From positions 806,001 to 870,000 of the forward strand of contig JAZGTN010000192.1 in assembly GCA_037783415.1 (NCBI GenBank): DNA of 64,000 bases, read 5' to 3'. The stretch is from Leptasterias polaris (Eukaryota > Echinodermata > Asteroidea > Forcipulatida > Asteriidae). Of the stretch, positions 1-12,094 are shown in pieces. Both the position numbers and the translations under genes were made by a program. Position 1 is the first letter of the stretch; each line of letters opens with the position of its first letter. Under the pieces are notes generated by a model, which saw nothing but the letters and a program-made list of their open reading frames with translations, did no database searches and had not been told where the DNA came from.

Positions 1-1949
1 TTGTGTTGAGGCATTACATATAAAATGTGGATCCGAGAACAAACAAGGCTTTACACTGTTTTGTGTTGTGTGCGTTCAGAGTTCGTATGAACAGTTTGTG
101 ACCGGAGAAGCTATTTACATAAATGGAGTGAAGGATTCTGGACAGCTAATGAGAGTAAAGCTTACTTCAGTTTGTTTTGGAGTGATTAACCAGGCTGACC
201 AATAAGGATTGGTCTTGCAAATAAATGGCTGAAAGTTTGGCTGGAGCATATGTATTGTGACTTTGTCACAGTTTATGTTACTGAATTGAACTGAATTGAA
301 TTAAACAAATTCATTCGGGTACATGTACATCAACGCGTAACCACATTTGGCAATTCCAAATTCCTATTCTTGGGGCTTAAACAAAAGAAAACAAAACCCT
401 TTCAACTAAATGCAGAGAGCCAACAGTGCTCTATTAAACATCATTGCAATGAGAGTATAAGTTATACAAAACAAACAAAAACTGTGCCTTTCAGAAAAGT
501 ATTTCTACGATTGTTAACTTGTTGACATTTAATTTTCAACTGATACTGGGATCTGCCCCGAATAGCACTCTGCACTAATACTTAAAATTTAAGCTCAATA
601 CCCAGATCTCAGACAATGTGTCAAATTTCGCTGAGTTACACAAGCATACGTGTCCAAGCTTTATGTTTACTTGCGTATATACTGATAGTGCAGTTTGGCG
701 CGCCGATGATGCGGTGTTTGCGTAAGGGGTGGAATGTTTGTCTGACAGCCGGGTATTTTGAGGGAAAAGGTGGCGTCAATAGTGCGGAGTGCTGTTCTCC
801 CAGCAAGGAATGCTGCTTACCTCAGCGGTGCTGTTGCGATCTTGAAGCGATTGCGAGAGTTTTTTGGATAGACTGTGTCTAGTTTTCTCCTGGAGTTGGC
901 ATGCATAGACAGAGAGGGAAAAAGAGGAAGAAGGGACACCACAAAACAAAAAAAGTGGGGTTAGTTCACCATGCAGTCTATGTCTAACACCACTTTCACA
1001 ATAAATACATCATACATAGTTACATATTTGTGAAAGGAACAAACAACATCCATACAAAACAATGACTTATACTTTGAGCAATGTCTGGTACAATGACTCG
1101 ATTGGTCACAAGTGAACACCCAACTTTGAATTCCCCTGACTAAAGACAGTCACATGGTTCAGGGCAAGCTTTTGTATAGCAACCTCCAGCTGAGCAAAGC
1201 CTGATACCGTTGTGTCAAATACAAAAATTCGGAATTGTGTACAGATGTTCACCGTCTCTTATACGTACTCAACAAACACTTGCCCAATACTGTTCTTCAG
1301 TCTGGGGAATTTAAATTCAAGCACTCACTTGTGACTAAAGCAAGTGAAATCTAACTAGCAAATGGCTTATCGAACTGAGTCTTGATCACTTTCCTCATGG
1401 TAATGTAGGGCTGGGACATAACGGAGGCATAACGGACATAACCCAGGTAATTGCCTTAATGCCTAAGTACAAAATTAACTTTCCTCATAGAGTTGTTGGA
1501 AAACTGCCTTGCTCTTCTCTATCAATTAAAGCATTGTTTTGCCGACCGATTTACGGCCCTTTTTTCACCAGTCTTCATTATTTGGTAAGATCAATTACAT
1601 ATTTTACTTCACAAGTACTCAGTACCCGCGTTTCAGCCATGTATTTGGGTGCATGGTGGTCTAGTAACAGTTAGTGACCAAGTTTAGTCACCAACTAGAC
1701 CAGCATGCACCTCCTTCCACTGCTAATGCATGAATACCAAATATTTTCGGAAGTAGGCTATGTACATCAGGTCCAGTGATAGCTTTTTGGGGGGTAGAGA
1801 AGATAAAAATAAGGTGGTATGATAATGGCCTATTGAAATTTGTTCATTTTTATAACAAATATATATATATATATTTTTTTTTAGGAGCTTGGTTGTTTTA
1901 ACTAATGACATTTCCCAATTATTTTCAGCTGCACTGAGTGTTTTGTGTC
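1..1949. other. No gene recognised (probable distal intron or intergenic)
   Basis: AT-rich sequence with no convincing exon on either strand. The only ORF of any size (616-882, plus, Cys-rich end) has no recognisable domain, no codon signature I trust and no splice context. If the SAM-domain gene at 4558-7479 continues leftwards, this stretch is part of its intron or holds exons too short for me to see. Confidence 0.4.
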
Positions 1950-2105
1950 AAGGTACACGGCACAGTACCCAAGGTACACGGCACAGTACCCAAGGTACAC
2001 GGCACAGTACCCAAGGTACACGGCACAGTACCCAAGGTACACGGCACAGTACCCAAGGTACACGGCACAGTACCCAAGGTACACGGCACAGTACCCAAGG
2101 TACAG
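1950..2105. repeat. 21-bp minisatellite, about 7.4 copies
   Basis: A near-perfect tandem array with the 21-bp unit AAGGTACACGGCACAGTACC plus C. Because 21 is divisible by three, the array stays open in several frames and produces spurious ORFs of 7-residue repeats on both strands. Copies look almost identical, implying recent expansion. The unit holds a partial inverted repeat (GGTAC...GTACC). Confidence 0.95.
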
Positions 2106-4557
2106 TCAAATGATCAAGACATTTATAGCACATGATTTCACTTTTGTTTACCACTACAAGTGCATAACTATAGTTGAGTGAAATGACCAGGTGTTCAAGC
2201 CAACAAAGTAAGGCTGAGTCCGGATTGGCAGCTACGGCTTTGGCTGCTGCTAAGGCTACTGTCAAGGGCGGCCAATGCTTCATGGCATGATGGTACGGTG
2301 ACCAAGCCACAGCCACAGCCATAGCTGCTAAATTTGGAAACAGCCTACATGTAAGTGGTTAAATATAAGGCAAGGTACATCATTTGATTTTGGAAGGCTG
2401 TTGCCTTCATTCCGATCTACATGTATCATATTCCTTATTGCTAACAGCGCAACACTTGCAACTAGTCTTTATGTTGCAAGTAACCAGTTGCTATTTGGTA
2501 TTCAAATATCTTACCTTGATTCACTTTCTTATTAATCAAAATCATGCATCTTTATAATAAGTTTTTTGTACCAATTTCAGACCAAAAAAGCTTTTTGAAT
2601 ACTACGGCCGTGTCCAAATCAAGCAACTTGGACTAAGGCCAGTGGCTGCAACAACAATGTTGATGAAGAGGACTTTTTGGCCTTCCCGCTGTAGCCACTG
2701 CAGAAATCAGTTATTCAGAATTCAGACACGAAAATATCAATGCTCTATCAATGCTGTACCTTCCCTACAACCCTACGGTGCACGGTGCATAACATGTACA
2801 TGAAAGATGCAGACATTCAACTAATTCCCCTACAAGTTCAGAGAAGTTTCCACATCCACCAAGCTACAAGACACGATCCAAATGAACGCCAACACAGCTA
2901 CTTACATCAATGGCGCGGCTATGCGTTCTCTTTACTGGTGGATGATCAGGCGTTTCAGGTTCACGCTGCCATTTCTGGCCCATCCGCAGTACATGATCTT
3001 GGATTTTGCTACGTCTGTCTGCCAAATCAACACTATCACATTCCTACAAGTAAACAACATTAGTTAACACTTTGGTTATTTTGAGTTAAGTGGCGTTGTC
3101 ATGGCGTTGTCATTGCTCTTCAATTGAACTCTGACCTCTAACAATCTTGTACCTAGTTCAAAATATCGCAGCCAATCAACAGCTAGCATGTGCCAGAGCA
3201 GCCAACATTTGCATCTTGCAATCAAGGAGATTTTGTGCAATAATCGGGAAGATGTTTAGAATTACATTCAACGTAATAGGGAAAACAGTTTCCATAATCA
3301 GGGAGATTTTCAAATTTGTTCACCAGAGCATGGACAGATTTGTTTTGTTGCAGGGAACTTTATGCAGAATCAGGGAGAGTTGGTAGTTCTGGCATGTGGA
3401 TTACTCTGCCTATGAAGTGAAGTTTCCTAACTCAAATCACTCAATACGTCATGTGCTTGCCCGTCTGCCACACAAAGTTTTTGCAACTTCTAGCTCCAAA
3501 GCTTCATCGTTCACAGGCATTGCGTGGGACAGAAACAGATAATTCTGGCAAGCCAGTGAGTCTTTGTCAATTATACGCGAAGGACAAGTACAAAGATGAC
3601 ATTTTTCTTACAAAAATCCTCTAAGGAAAAACTTGCTCAATGCATTTCCTATGGAGATCTCATAAAAATTGGCACAAAGTGGGCGTGGTCCCTGGCTGAC
3701 TCACTTACCAACATGACTGTTTGAAGAGCTCATTAATTATGCAATCAGTTCTAGAGTGGGTCAAAGGTCAGACTTCAAGGTACTAAATTGGTCATGGAGT
3801 GCGGATGTCATAGTACCTTAAAATTCCTTAAATTGTAAAGTTTTAGTACACTAGCTGTTGAGCTTGAAAAAGCGTGATCACTTTGATATTCCTTGTTATA
3901 AAACATAAAGTAGTGAATACCCTTCAGATTTATACAAATTCTGAGAGTAAGCTCAGAGTAAGAGCCATTGACTGATGTCAATAACTGGATGGGAGACCAT
4001 CTGGTTTGTTTGGTGGCTCATCTGGAATATAATAGGGGTCCTTAACATCAAGCCTGCGTCTTTCCGATGGGGCGTAAAACTACAAGTCCTGTGCATGGTG
4101 TTGTACACATAAAACACCTAAGACGCTTACAGTGAAAGTAAAAGGGGCTTACCAAGAGTTTCTGGAGCGGCTGCTTATAAGCCCTCTCCAAGCATGTTTG
4201 GAGTATAGTTTACATGATGTGCATTTGAATAAATTCATATAAAATTTGCGCAATCTAAATGAATAGAGTGAATTAACTTCACCTGTACATGCTGTGTTAT
4301 TGTTAATTGAACCCACTTTAGTTCACATAGAGTCTATTTTGTCTTAGTTAAATATCATACCTACTCACACTGTACTTGTCTATGTTAGTCCATTTGTGTT
4401 TTTGTTTGTCTGGGCAAACCTACCACAAGCTTTGGCTTTTCTGGCTAAGCCCCCATTTCCAATTATCCTCTTACTGTTCTTTATTGTTGTTATGATGATT
4501 CTCTGTTGGAATGGAAATAAATGTCTTGAAATGAAAATGAAATGAGTGCATTCTTAC
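2106..4557. other. Intronic or intergenic stretch, repeat remnants
   Basis: No supported exon. It lies just downstream of the splice donor of the SAM-domain exon, so on the minus strand it is probably intron. It contains inverted GC-rich words near 2215-2330 (GCTACGGCTTTGGCTGC against GCCACAGCCATAGCTGC) and 2630-2705 (CCAGTGGCTGCAACA against GTAGCCACTGC), which look like short foldback elements. A SINE-like fragment near 3960-4140 is listed separately. Confidence 0.4.
3960..4140 (+). repeat. SINE-like fragment with a 5S rRNA-like motif
   Basis: ACTGGATGGGAGACC at 3984-3998 resembles the internal control region motif of 5S rRNA. It is followed by GCGTCTTTCCGATGGGGCGT, which resembles the body of the SINE family A copies elsewhere in this window. 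I read it as a diverged, truncated SINE, not a functional 5S gene, because the flanking 5S structure is absent. Confidence 0.35.
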
Positions 4558-7473
4558 ATTCAACACGGTGGCCTTGCTGTAATTCAAGCTGTCCATGTCA
4601 AAGCCAGAATCATCGTCGTCTCCACTCTCTTCATTCTGTGCCAGCTCCTTGAAAGTAAACTTCTCTGCGGCACTCATGGGTTCGTTTTTGGAAAGGCTCT
4701 CTCGCCTCATCTCGTTGGCATTCAGTACATCATATTCATCCTCGTTGAGAATTGGTGGCAGCGTCGGAGATGAATGCCTCATGGGAAGCACTGGTACAGC
4801 TCTTGTCGGGGGTTTAGGCTGTTTGGCCACAGGGGGCGGGGGAGCGCGTCTGACTGGTTTGTGGGGAATTTTCTCCTGTTCATGTCGCGATGGTGAATTC
4901 GCCTCATGGGCTTCCTCAAACGGAGTTGTCAATGTTGGCATAAACGGGGCGGCTGGGTGCTCTTCAGTGACACCGCTTATCGACTCACTCAGCAAGATAT
5001 AGGAGTGTCGGTCTGAGCTTGCTCCCGAGATAGGTCTTGATTCAGCATCAGTCAAGAAGCTGTAGTTGTCGTCGTTGCTATTGGCACCAATAGGACTTGG
5101 CCTTGGCACTGAGGCAAGTGAAGGTTCTGCTTCACCCTGCGGATCTAGCCTGGGGGGAATCGGTGGAGGACGTGAGGGAGGCTGGGGCACACCAGATAAT
5201 CCATCAAATGTTTCAACATCCTTTGGAGCTAATGAAGTGCGAGAACGAATAATCTTTGAGTACTGGTCTTCAAGGTCATCTTGAGTTATCGCTACAGAAT
5301 ATGGATCGAAAGTACATTGCGCCTGATCACTTCTTAAATCTTGATCCACTGATCCCTCCTTTGCAATAGTGTTGAGCTTGACAGCGTGACCTTCAAGATC
5401 AACCAAGTCTGATGACTTGCGGGGAAAAGCGATCGGTACAGCGTTTTGTCTCACAGGAGCAGCTGGTGGTTCAGGTACCAATCCTTGGTTTGCTAAAGGG
5501 TTGTGAGAAGATTTGACTGGCAAATCTGTTACTTGCCAAGACTGTGCTTGAGATGAACTCCCTGGTTCTTGATTAAGTACTGCTTCCTGTGGTAAGTAGG
5601 GCTCTGTCTGATTGGGAGCCACTGTTTCTTCTGTCGGCCGCGAGTTTTGAAAGTCAAGATCTACTGAACTGAGAGAAAGGTTGGGGGGACGATCTGGCAG
5701 AGGTGGCATGTTGCTGACCAAATCTCTGGATGGTGGAGTTGGAGGATGGCTTCGATGCCTTCCAACAGGAGGAAGGGGAACGGGTCTTGACATTAAGACC
5801 ATAGTGAGTTCAGGATCAGTGATAGGTGAAAGTACAGGGGATGGTTGGTTTGTTGATGGGGGCTGTGGGGGAGGTGTGAAAGGGACAGGGGAGAAGGATA
5901 GATCAGGGTCGAATGTCTCAGGATTGCAGAAAAGGGAGGGTGGACGTAGTGTGGGTGTGTCCGGATAAAACTCAGTAGCATCCTCTTCCGTGGACAGTGG
6001 GTCAAACTGCGCAATGTCTAAAGTATCAGAAAAAGTTAGCTGTTTCTCCATGTTTGTTGAGTCAAAGGGGTTAAAAGAGCTCTTCTGTGGTTGGGGTAGA
6101 GCTTCAAGTACACTTAGCACAGGTCTCTCCTCGGATGGTAGTGGTGGAGCTGACAAGTCAGAAGAACGTCGAGGCAAGGCTGATACATTTGTGGTGTTGT
6201 GACGTTTTGGTGGCATCGGTGGGCATGAATCTATTGGTGGGGACGATTCTCTTGGTGGAGCTGGAGGAGGAAGCACTGGCAGGCTTTCTTGCTCATGGTC
6301 ATTCATAGATACTGCACTGGGAAAAGGAACGACTGCTGCTTTGGGAGGAGGAGGAGGAGGGGAGAAACTAGGAGGAGGGCCAAAATCACCAAAATCATAT
6401 GCAGATAACATCACCGAGGAGCTGTCTGTTAAGTGTGACCCCACATCAGATGAGATTGAAGATGTGTCTGGGCGAGCAGGAGGGGGAGCTTCTGGTATAT
6501 CTCTCTTAATGATTTTAGGACTGGGTGAGCTCTTGGGAGGGGGTGGAGGAGGCAAGTAAGGAGGACTGTCATCATCCAAATTGTCATTAAAAGAACCTTG
6601 AGACTTCGGAAGTGGAAGAATCGGTGGTGGAGAAAGAAATTGTACAGGTGTCGATAGAAGAGAAGCGGAAGAAGGAAAATTGTCTAGATATATGTTTTGC
6701 TCAGACATTGGGAATTGTTCTGCAGGAGAAGATAACGTTAATATGGAATGGGATTCATCTACAGGAGTAGGGGCTTTGTGTAGTGGGCGCTGCTTTGGCA
6801 CAGGTCTGCCATCTGGCCTTTCCCGTCGATCAGGTAGTGGGGGAGGTCTTTCTTCCATACTGGGCTCTGGCCTTGCTCGAGCTTGAGGCCTGGGTGCATC
6901 TCGTGGCTGTTTGGGAAGAACCTCTGGATTTGCTGTCATCCTTGGACTAGGGCCTTTTGGAGGAACTGAAGAGTGCAGAGTGGGTGCACTCTGACGTTTT
7001 GGAGGTAACTGATGGTCCATTTCCTGCGACTGCGAGATGTTCGGAGCAGATCTCCGTGGAGGCAGGATGGGAATGTTGGATTGAACATCGACTGCACCAG
7101 ATGGTGGAAGCATTAAATAGGATTCATCATCAAACATTGGCTTCTTTCCTTTATTGTGACCATTCTCTTTGCTTTGGGGTTTAGCGTTGACCCTTGGTGG
7201 CGGCATTGGAGCGTCCATTATGGGCTTATGATTCTCCTTCTCAGTATTCACAACAAACTCCGACAACAAGGCCTCCGCTTGAGTTGGTAAATGGTTGAGG
7301 ATCCGTTTCTGGTAGCCTCTCTGTGTAATCCCTATCATGTTCAGCTGATCTTCAGTCAGGTGGCAAACCTGATGGAGTTCTGTCACACCGTTGACATGAA
7401 AGTTCGCTGCGAAGTGGCCTAGATCTAAGGACTCCAGCCAATCCTGGATTGATGACGCTGCCTTCTGAGCCAT
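4558..7473 (-). CDS. SAM-domain proline-rich protein, ARAP-like, first coding exon
   Basis: A single open exon of exactly 972 codons. The start ATG (7471-7473) follows a splice acceptor (TTTTTTCTCTGACAG, exon start 7479), so an upstream non-coding exon is expected at higher coordinates. The exon ends at a clean donor AAT|GTAAGA (GT at 4557-4556) in phase 0; the 28 codons beyond it read intron. Residues about 8-63 form a SAM domain (DWLESLDL...MIGITQRGYQKRIL), closest in my judgement to the amino-terminal SAM of ARAP Arf/Rho GAP proteins. Residues about 80-930 are low-complexity and rich in Pro and Ser, with many SH3-type motifs (PPPLPDR, RPPPIPPR, APPPPV). The end is acidic (ESGDDDDSGFDMD). 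Known ARAPs use SAM to bind SHIP2 and then carry PH, ArfGAP and RhoGAP domains; none of those is visible here. Another SAM/proline-rich adaptor remains possible. Confidence 0.75.
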
Positions 7474-7479
7474 CGTGGG
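7474..7479 (-). other. 5'UTR remnant and splice acceptor of the SAM-domain exon
   Basis: Six untranslated bases (CCCACG) lie between the acceptor AG (7481-7480) and the ATG. The acceptor has a strong pyrimidine run. This shows the annotated ATG is in the second or later exon of the transcript. Confidence 0.65.
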
Positions 7480-8200
7480 CTGTCAGAGAAAAAATGCAGT
7501 CTGTATGAGTGAACTTTGGAACTAGCTGCACTATTGCACTGACATCGAAGAGTGGAACTTTGCCCGCTGACCACGTTAATGCTCCAATATATCACTTCCT
7601 CATAGTGGTTGATCCTCAGCCTGCACAGGGAATTAAGGGGGAAAATGCATAGAGATTAACAATTATTCACAATAGTGATTATTTCTTTTTTAGAAGGTCT
7701 ATATCGACACATCATTGTCTCAATTTAACAACAAATGAGACCTTTATTTACAAGTTAATGTAAATGAGACCTTTATGCATCAACAATTTGAAATATTCAG
7801 TTTGGGTATGAGAGAAATTTTCGGGCTGAATCACATTTATAATTGTTTGCATGGTACCATTCAACAAGCATGGGAAAACACACACAAAATATTGTTTTAC
7901 AAACCTGTTCCATTTCCCCTAATATCTTATTCCACAGTAAGGCAATTTTGCAAATCTAACATTATGGGCAAAAAAACACATGTATTAATTTGTATATAAC
8001 GCAACACAGATCCTTGACATTTGATTGGTGGAATACGCGTCACGTGTCATCCTTTATTTTGCCTAGTATACTGCCGCGACCCTCCAAAATTTAGTATACA
8101 CGTCCTATATGGATTGGGAAACATTGGATGCTTTGCAGTGCCATTCCAAAATTAATCATACCCCACCAGTTTGTCCAAACAAGGCAAGTTCGAGTCCTCC
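7480..8200. other. Upstream of SAM-domain exon; possible promoter elements
   Basis: No coding sequence. Around 8019-8075 there is a cluster of promoter-like words: an inverted CCAAT box (GATTGGTGG), a CACGTG E-box next to ACGCGT, and a GC-richer patch (CTGCCGCGACCCTCC). These could belong to the promoter of the SAM-domain gene transcribed leftwards, but no transcription start can be fixed from sequence alone. Confidence 0.25.
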
Positions 8201-8201
8201 A

Positions 8202-8512
8202 CGCATATTCAAAATTAGAATGGTTTTTAGCATATTCAAAATTAGAATGGTTTTTAGCATATTCAAAATTAGAATGGTTTTTAGCATATTCAAAATTAGA
8301 ATGGTTTTTAGAATATTCAAAATTAGAATGGTTTTTAGAATATTCAAAATTAGAATGGTTTTTAGCATATTCAAAATTAGAATGGTTTTTAGCATATTCA
8401 AAATTAGAATGGTTTTTAGCATATTCAAAATTAGAATGGTTTTTAGCATATTCAAAATTAGAATGGTTTTTAGCATATTCAAAATTAGAATGGTTTTTAG
8501 AATATTCAAATG
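8202..8512. repeat. 27-bp minisatellite, about 11.5 copies
   Basis: The unit CATATTCAAAATTAGAATGG plus TTTTTAG is repeated with two alternating variants (GCATATTC and GAATATTC). The variants are clustered, not random, suggesting block duplication. The 27-bp period keeps four reading frames open, so the ORFs across it on both strands are artefacts. Confidence 0.95.
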
Positions 8513-9403
8513 ACAAGAATCTGTGTGTGAGTTACATATGTAAATCAAATGTAACTCATTGTTTGTGCACTGTTGCAGACTACAATCACCAGTCAAATCT
8601 GTCTTTCCCATTTTTGTTTACTTTGCTTCGCTTGGTGAAATGGAACAGTCCAGATTCACCTCGCGATTATAATAATCTGCAACAATGCAGCAATGCACTC
8701 ATATGCATCCAATATTTGTATGCTGAATGAAAAGAGGTCACGCCTCATACAAATACACCCGTGGATGATGTCACTGAAGTTGTTTTCGGATTAAATAGGA
8801 AACTTCTTACAAAAACAGAGACATGACAAAGAGGAAACTTGTGTGACTGGCACACAAGGAAAACAAAAACATGACTATTTCCTCCATGCACATTTTGTGT
8901 CTGTTTCTGGTAGTGACTTAATACTGCTTACAATATAGTGTACAATGTAACATTCCTTTAGTTTTATTTCTGTAGTAGTAGCCAAGGCCACTTTCACTGA
9001 AAGTGGCACTTGGGTTAGAATAATAGAGTAAAGTACATAATGAGACAAGTTCATGGGGGGTACTACAGTGGCTGGCCGCAAGACAACAAGGTCTGTTTCA
9101 CTACAAGCCAGACACATGCAAAGATCAAAGTCAGGGTAGATAGTCATAACAATTTTTCTGGATTATTGAAACAAGCAATTATGGTTTGCAGCGGCTTAAA
9201 TAACCCAACTTTACATTAGAAAAGCATTAATCTAAAATTATATAAAAGAACAACTTACAATTTGTGTCACAAAACCACACTTTAACTAGAGAGAGGCTGT
9301 AAAAACACACCCAAAAACCTAAGGGCCATCCATCCAACAATCAATGTTTAAAAGTTTCAATCTATTTTGTGTGTTCTGACCCACATGCTATATTTTTCTT
9401 CAA
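8513..9403. other. No feature recognised
   Basis: AT-rich unique-looking sequence without exon, RNA gene or clear repeat structure. Confidence 0.4.
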
Positions 9404-9500
9404 GGTATGTGGAGCAATGTTCGAAATTTAAGGACACGCTTATACATGAAGCCCCATGTATTATTTTACAGGGTGCTGTGGCACAATCTGCAGCCAACCA
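9404..9500 (-). mobile_element. SINE family A fragment (internal part)
   Basis: AAGGTATGTGGAGCAATGTT and GGTGCTGTGGCACAATCTGC match the body of the fuller copies at 12559 and 14152. Only the middle of the element remains and it is diverged. Confidence 0.55.
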
Positions 9501-9732
9501 TACTGACAAAACATTCATTGAACATCAAAAACAAATGTGTTTGTACATTCCAAAGAGGAATGTTTGCCAGTCAGAAGGTAAAATTCAATCTTTTTGAATA
9601 TTATACAAATTCTGGAATGAACTTAACATTCGCATTCAGTTTTTATAAACTTCTTTAGTCAATCCCTTTAACTATTTCTTTTGATATATTCAAACCATAT
9701 CGAGCGCCCTCCACGTCAGGTTCCCGGGCGCT

Positions 9733-9797
9733 CCCATAATTCCATTCCTTGAAGACAGCAGTAACATGTACTCCATCACTGTCTTCATTTTACAGGT
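9733..9797. repeat. First copy of a 60-bp direct repeat
   Basis: ATTCCATTCCTTGAAGACAG through ACTGTCTTCATTTTAC recurs at 10126-10187 with a few changes. The second copy ends exactly where a TTAA-bounded family B element begins. Confidence 0.7.
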
Positions 9798-10125
9798 AAA
9801 TTTCCCCTTTGGTATGATAGTTATCATTCTAAAAAGTCGTTAAAGTTTATTATTACCTAAACTTATATTAGACATGAAGTTCAGAATGTGATGTCTCTAG
9901 AATATGCCTTTTGATGCTTATAGTTTGGTTAACGTTTTATAGATATTGCCATTTTATTGGTAATCCAAGATGGCGACCCACCAAAAGCTTTGGCGGGAAC
10001 CGCATGTACTTGAGTTATTTTCTCTCACGAAGTGTTTGCTATAGTTAAAGTTTAGTGATTCTCGTTCATTTGTTGTTTAATATTATAATACTAACTTCCT
10101 ATAATTGATTATGCATTGTTTTAGC

Positions 10126-10187
10126 TATATATAATTCCATTTCTTGAAAACAGCAGTAACACGTACTCCATCACTGTCTTCATTTTA
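10126..10187. repeat. Second copy of the 60-bp direct repeat
   Basis: Matches 9733-9797. Its final TTTTAC is replaced here by TTTTAA, the left boundary of the family B element, consistent with insertion into this copy. Confidence 0.7.
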
Positions 10188-10634
10188 ACCCTAACTCCCA
10201 AAGCGTTTTTACTAGAATCCATCCCTAACCCAACACATTCCAACAGCCTATACTACCATGCGATGGGAACTGTACCCAATCTTAGGGGGACGATACACAA
10301 CCTAACAAACTCCAACAGGCCTTTTTTGTTTGATTTTGTTGGAATGTGTACACTTGGCATGTGCAAAATGTGATCAGTGAAATCACACAGTACCCAACGT
10401 AACATAATCCAACAACTATCTCATTAGACCATGGAGGAAAGAGCAATGCCAGACATGTACATTTCACACATCCACCATACCCACTCAATCAAATTCTAAC
10501 ACCATTACTTGGCAGCAAGGATACACAATCCCACAGAATCAAACACCCAATCCTAACTTCACTGTACTTTTACCTAACAAAATTAAACACTTTGCCCTGT
10601 TTGAATTTGTAGGGTTAGGGATTGTTAGGGTTAA
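10185..10634 (-). mobile_element. Family B element, TTAA-bounded (copy 1)
   Basis: About 450 bp starting TTAACCCTAACTCCCAAAGC and ending with GGGATTGTTAGGGTTAA, so the ends are short inverted repeats of a telomere-like word bounded by TTAA. TTAA targets are typical of piggyBac-like DNA transposons. There is no transposase ORF, so it would be non-autonomous. It is an inverted copy of the unit at 10787. Confidence 0.65.
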
Positions 10635-10786
10635 GATATAAGAATAAAAGAGATTTACCAAACCTCAGAATAGTGTACCGACCCAATTCATGAGTGTCAC
10701 ACAAGCAGGTACAGACCATTATATTTGGATTTTGACAAAAATTGCAGTTGAAGGGTCTCAAACAGTGGCAATTGTAAGTGACTATG

Positions 10787-11237
10787 TTAACCCTAACAAT
10801 CCCTAACCCTACAAATTCAAACAGGGCAAAGTGTTTAATTTTGTTAGGTTAAGTACAGTGAAGTTAGGATTGGGTGTTTGATTCTGTGGGATTGTGTATC
10901 CTTGCTGACAAGTAATGGTGTTTGAATTTGTTTGAGTGGGTATGGTGGATGTGTGAAATGTACATGTCTGGCATTGCTCTTTCCTCCATGGTCTAATGAG
11001 ATAGTTGTTGGATTATGTTATGTTGGGTACTGTGTGATTTCACAGATCAAATTTTGCACATATGCCAAGTGTACACACTCCAACAAAATCAAACAAAAAA
11101 GGCCTGTTGGAGTTTGTTAGGTTGTGTATCGTCCCCCTAAGATTGGGTACAGTTCCCATCTCATGGTAGTATAAGCTGTTGGAATGTGTTGGGTTAGGGA
11201 GGGATTCTAGTAAAAACGCTTTGGGAGTTAGGGTTAA
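10787..11237 (+). mobile_element. Family B element, TTAA-bounded (copy 2, inverted)
   Basis: Begins TTAACCCTAACAATCCCTAA and ends GGGAGTTAGGGTTAA. It runs as the reverse complement of 10185-10634 with only scattered differences, separated by about 150 bp. The pair makes a foldback of about 1.05 kb. Confidence 0.65.
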
Positions 11238-12094
11238 TGTAAGGTTAGAGACTTGTAATTTTTTCTCATTTTCATAAGGACTTTATCTTTTGGAAAATAA
11301 GTGGATCACTATAAACTGAATTTGACCTTGGAGCCCCTCTTCAATAAATAAAAACATTTTGTGTGTGTCAGTATCGTGCACTGGTACACAAAGTGTAAAG
11401 TACATGTGTAATAATAATACAATATAATAATAATGAAAACTTATAAAGCACACAAAACCACAAAAGTGCTCATGGCGCTACAAAAACAAACAAGAACATA
11501 CATGTACAATAGTTAAAATGAAATCCTAAAGCTTAGTAGTAGAACATCCGGAGTAATGAAATGAAAATATAAAAACCAAAAAAAAGGAAAAAACATAACA
11601 TGACTCAAATACCTGATTGAAAAGATAAGGCTTTTTTTTTAATTGGGTTGAGGAAACATGATTTTATTTGTGGTGGCAATTTGTTCCATAGGCGTGGCGT
11701 AGCATGTGAGAAAGATCGGTCTCCCCATGAATGATTGGATATGGGCTCAATAAGGAGGGTATGCACAACATTGTGTGTCAGTTACGGGTAGGCCTACAGC
11801 ACATCCATACACAACCCTACATGTGTCAACCGGCCTGGTACACATAAGCCCATAAATACATTTCTAGCTCATTTAAATTTTATAATGTTAAAGTATGGCA
11901 TGGCTACTACATGTATGTACATGTATATCCACTGATGTAGCATTAAAGAGCAAATTCCACAACTATGAATGTGACACACAGGTTTTCACATATTTGGTCG
12001 CTATGCCCCCCCCCCCCCCCCCCAAGTCACAAAGTTGCAGATTCTGCATGAAAATATGCATTATTGTATTCACCTCTATTTCGAGTGACCTCAC
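11238..12094. other. Dispersed repeat remnant; no gene
   Basis: From about 11405 to 11790 the text (AATAATAATGAAAACTTATA, GTGCTCATGGCGCTAC, TTTGTTCCATAGGCGTGGCG) has the look of an old dispersed repeat starting from a TAA-rich microsatellite. A run of 19 or so C bases lies near 12006-12023. No exon is supported. Confidence 0.35.

Noticed and set aside
616..882. Cys-rich 88-codon ORF suggesting a secreted peptide
   Set aside because: Cys are clustered at the end only, no clear signal peptide cleavage or conserved spacing, and no splice context. Kept only as a remark.
1950..2105. Possible CRISPR-like array
   Set aside because: The units are contiguous with no unique spacers and the sequence is clearly eukaryotic.
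1889..2322. Repeat-protein ORFs (GTRHSTQ and similar)
   Set aside because: Translation of the 21-bp minisatellite in several frames; none has a start, splice or codon signal.
3984..3998. 5S rRNA gene
   Set aside because: Only a short motif matches; the remaining 5S sequence is missing.
4546..7184. Several plus-strand ORFs opposite the SAM-domain exon
   Set aside because: Antisense shadows of a long, proline-rich coding exon; Gly/Ser-rich compositions mirror the Pro codons of the true strand.
8091..8730. ORFs of 134-200 codons on both strands
   Set aside because: They are produced by the stop-free 27-bp minisatellite and have no independent support.
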